Part shown: piece after piece, positions 5,319 through 6,265 of the stretch
How positions within the stretch are numbered: position 1 is the first letter of the stretch
How the letters are laid out: each line of letters starts with the position of its first letter
Assembly (NCBI GenBank): GCA_002372855.1
Contig: DFIZ01000044.1
Span: 10,899 to 17,163, forward strand
Direction of reading: 5' to 3'
DNA: 6,265 nucleotides
Source of the DNA: Bacteroidales bacterium UBA3684
GTDB taxonomy: Bacteria > Bacteroidota > Bacteroidia > Bacteroidales > P3
Translations under genes and position numbers: made by a program
Notes under the pieces: generated by a model
What the model saw: the letters and a program-made list of their open reading frames with translations, nothing else
Told to the model about the DNA's origin: nothing
Databases searched by the model: none

Positions 5319-6265
5319 CTATTCGACCCATCCCAGCACGTCGCCTTTCTTCACCATCTGGCCTTGTTTGGCGCAGGTGTCCACCACTTTGCCGCCCTTC
5401 AATGCCACGAGGGGCATCAAGGCGTAGGGGGCCTCGATGTGTGCCAGCGGCATGCCCTCTTTCACCTCCGTTCCGGGGGCCGGAGGGGTGCTCTGGTCGT
5501 CGAAGTTGACCTCCCACAGCAGGCGTCCCGTGGCGGTGGCCACAACGGGCGTGGCGCCCGGGTGCTTGGGGGTGATGTAGTTCAGGCTGATGCTCTCGGC
5601 GGTGGCGGGAGCCTTGGGGGCGTCCTTCTCGGCGCGCAGCTGCGCCACCTCCTTGTTGAAGCGCTCCTTGGCCACACCGCTCTTGTAGTCGCGGTACTGG
5701 CGGTCGTGCATGGCCAGCTCGAAGAGCTCCTCGTCGTCCTCGCCGCGGTCCCAGCCGTTCTGTTCCATCTCCTTGATGTACTCCGGCAGGGCGTCGGGAT
5801 AGGCGTCCTGCGGCACTCCGGTGTAGAACTCCATGCCCTGGGCCTTGGCCAGCTCGACGATCTCCGGAGCCAACGGGCCGGGCAGCTTGCCGGCACGGCC
5901 GAGAATCATGCTCCACGAGTCCTTGTCGATCTGGCTGAAACGGGCCTTGCCCTGGGCCATGGCCAGGAGGTTCATCACGGCGATGTTCTTGGTGTACTGG
6001 CTGAAGGGCGTCACCAGCGGGGGGTAGCCCAGCATGGGCCAGATGTGCTCCACCTCCTGGAACAGCTGCACCGTCAGCTCCTCGAAGCTCACCTCCGGCT
6101 TGCCGTTCTTCTTCAACGCCATGTTGATGGCGCCGTGCACGCCGCGCAGGTCGCTCATCATCGAACCCATCATGCCGCCCGGCAGGCCGCAGCCCACCAG
6201 CAGCGAGGTGCTCACGCGGTTGCCGGGATTGATGTACAGACCCAGGAAGTCGTCGATGAACTCCT
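5319..6265 (-). CDS. Oxaloacetate decarboxylase alpha / pyruvate carboxylase B-type subunit, 3' part
   Basis: This is the C-terminal part, about 314 residues, of a protein normally around 600 long; the gene runs off the right edge, so the TIM-barrel active site is not visible. The open frame continues upstream of the GTG at 6215 (reading EFIDDFLGLYINPGNR), so that GTG is internal. The first half is the conserved carboxylase (PYC/OADA) domain with LLVGCGLPGGMMGSMM, WPMLGYPPLVTPFSQYTKN, ILGRAGKLPG and DDEELFELAMHDRQYRDY. A short Lys/Ala/Pro linker leads to a biotinyl/lipoyl-like domain (last 75 or so residues, ending KKGDVLGWVE). In that domain the expected EAMKM is EAPYA (codons 5421-5435), so the acceptor lysine is replaced by tyrosine. 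The family transfers CO2 between biotin and pyruvate/oxaloacetate; members may form Na+-pumping decarboxylases. Whether this one works as a decarboxylase, a carboxylase or a transcarboxylase subunit cannot be decided here. It would need a separate carrier protein if this domain is not biotinylated. Confidence 0.9.
   Translation of the reverse strand, partial: EFIDDFLGLYINPGNRVSTSLLVGCGLPGGMMGSMMSDLRGVHGAINMALKKNGKPEVSFEELTVQLFQEVEHIWPMLGYPPLVTPFSQYTKNIAVMNLLAMAQGKARFSQIDKDSWSMILGRAGKLPGPLAPEIVELAKAQGMEFYTGVPQDAYPDALPEYIKEMEQNGWDRGEDDEELFELAMHDRQYRDYKSGVAKERFNKEVAQLRAEKDAPKAPATAESISLNYITPKHPGATPVVATATGRLLWEVNFDDQSTPPAPGTEVKEGMPLAHIEAPYALMPLVALKGGKVVDTCAKQGQMVKKGDVLGWVE

Noticed and set aside
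6213..6215. GTG as the start of the carboxylase gene
   Set aside because: The frame stays open to the window edge and encodes family-typical sequence before this codon, so it is an internal valine codon and the gene is cut by the window end.

Overview
The window looks like a chromosomal segment of a GC-rich member of the Bacteroidales (phylum Bacteroidota). Four things support this. One protein ends in a type IX secretion (T9SS) sorting domain. One has the TPR, PD40 and OmpA layout of the T9SS component PorE. Three promoters fit the Bacteroidota -7 consensus TAnnTTTG. Ribosome binding sites of the Shine-Dalgarno type are absent or poor. I cannot name the genus from sequence alone. Codons are strongly GC-ending, which produces very long antisense shadow ORFs, while the intergenic stretches are markedly AT-rich.

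Layout, left to right. Positions 1-152 are non-coding, with a purine-rich stretch and a G-run block (61-92) that fits a G-quadruplex pattern. A secreted PCMD-like protein with a T9SS C-terminal domain (153-1379, +) is followed 12 nt later by a PorE-like TPR/PD40/OmpA protein (GTG start, 1392-2957, +), so the two are probably co-transcribed. A promoter in the 43-nt gap then drives trpS (3001-3999, +). A hairpin flanked by A and T runs (4017-4048) serves as a shared terminator between trpS and a convergent small acidic lipoprotein gene (4066-4284, -), which has its own promoter. Two hairpins in series (4475-4550) end the next minus-strand unit, rnfA (4568-5158, -). rnfA has the best promoter in the window (TTTG-N20-TATTTTTG). 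Directly upstream of that promoter is a heptanucleotide repeat array (5231-5315). The window ends inside the 3' part of an oxaloacetate decarboxylase alpha / pyruvate carboxylase B type gene (5319-6265, -), cut by the right edge.

Functionally, the left pair belongs to the cell envelope and T9SS. trpS is housekeeping. The two right-hand genes point to anaerobic energy metabolism: an Rnf complex membrane subunit and a carboxylase or decarboxylase subunit. The carboxylase's carrier-like C-terminal domain lacks the expected biotinylation lysine motif.

I see no mobile element, CRISPR array, tRNA, rRNA, defence system or obviously new multi-gene system. The most interesting points are the non-canonical biotinyl-like domain, the heptamer array beside the rnfA promoter, rnfA standing apart from the rest of an rnf operon, and the PorE-like protein without the regulatory-like domain usually found between propeller and OmpA domain.
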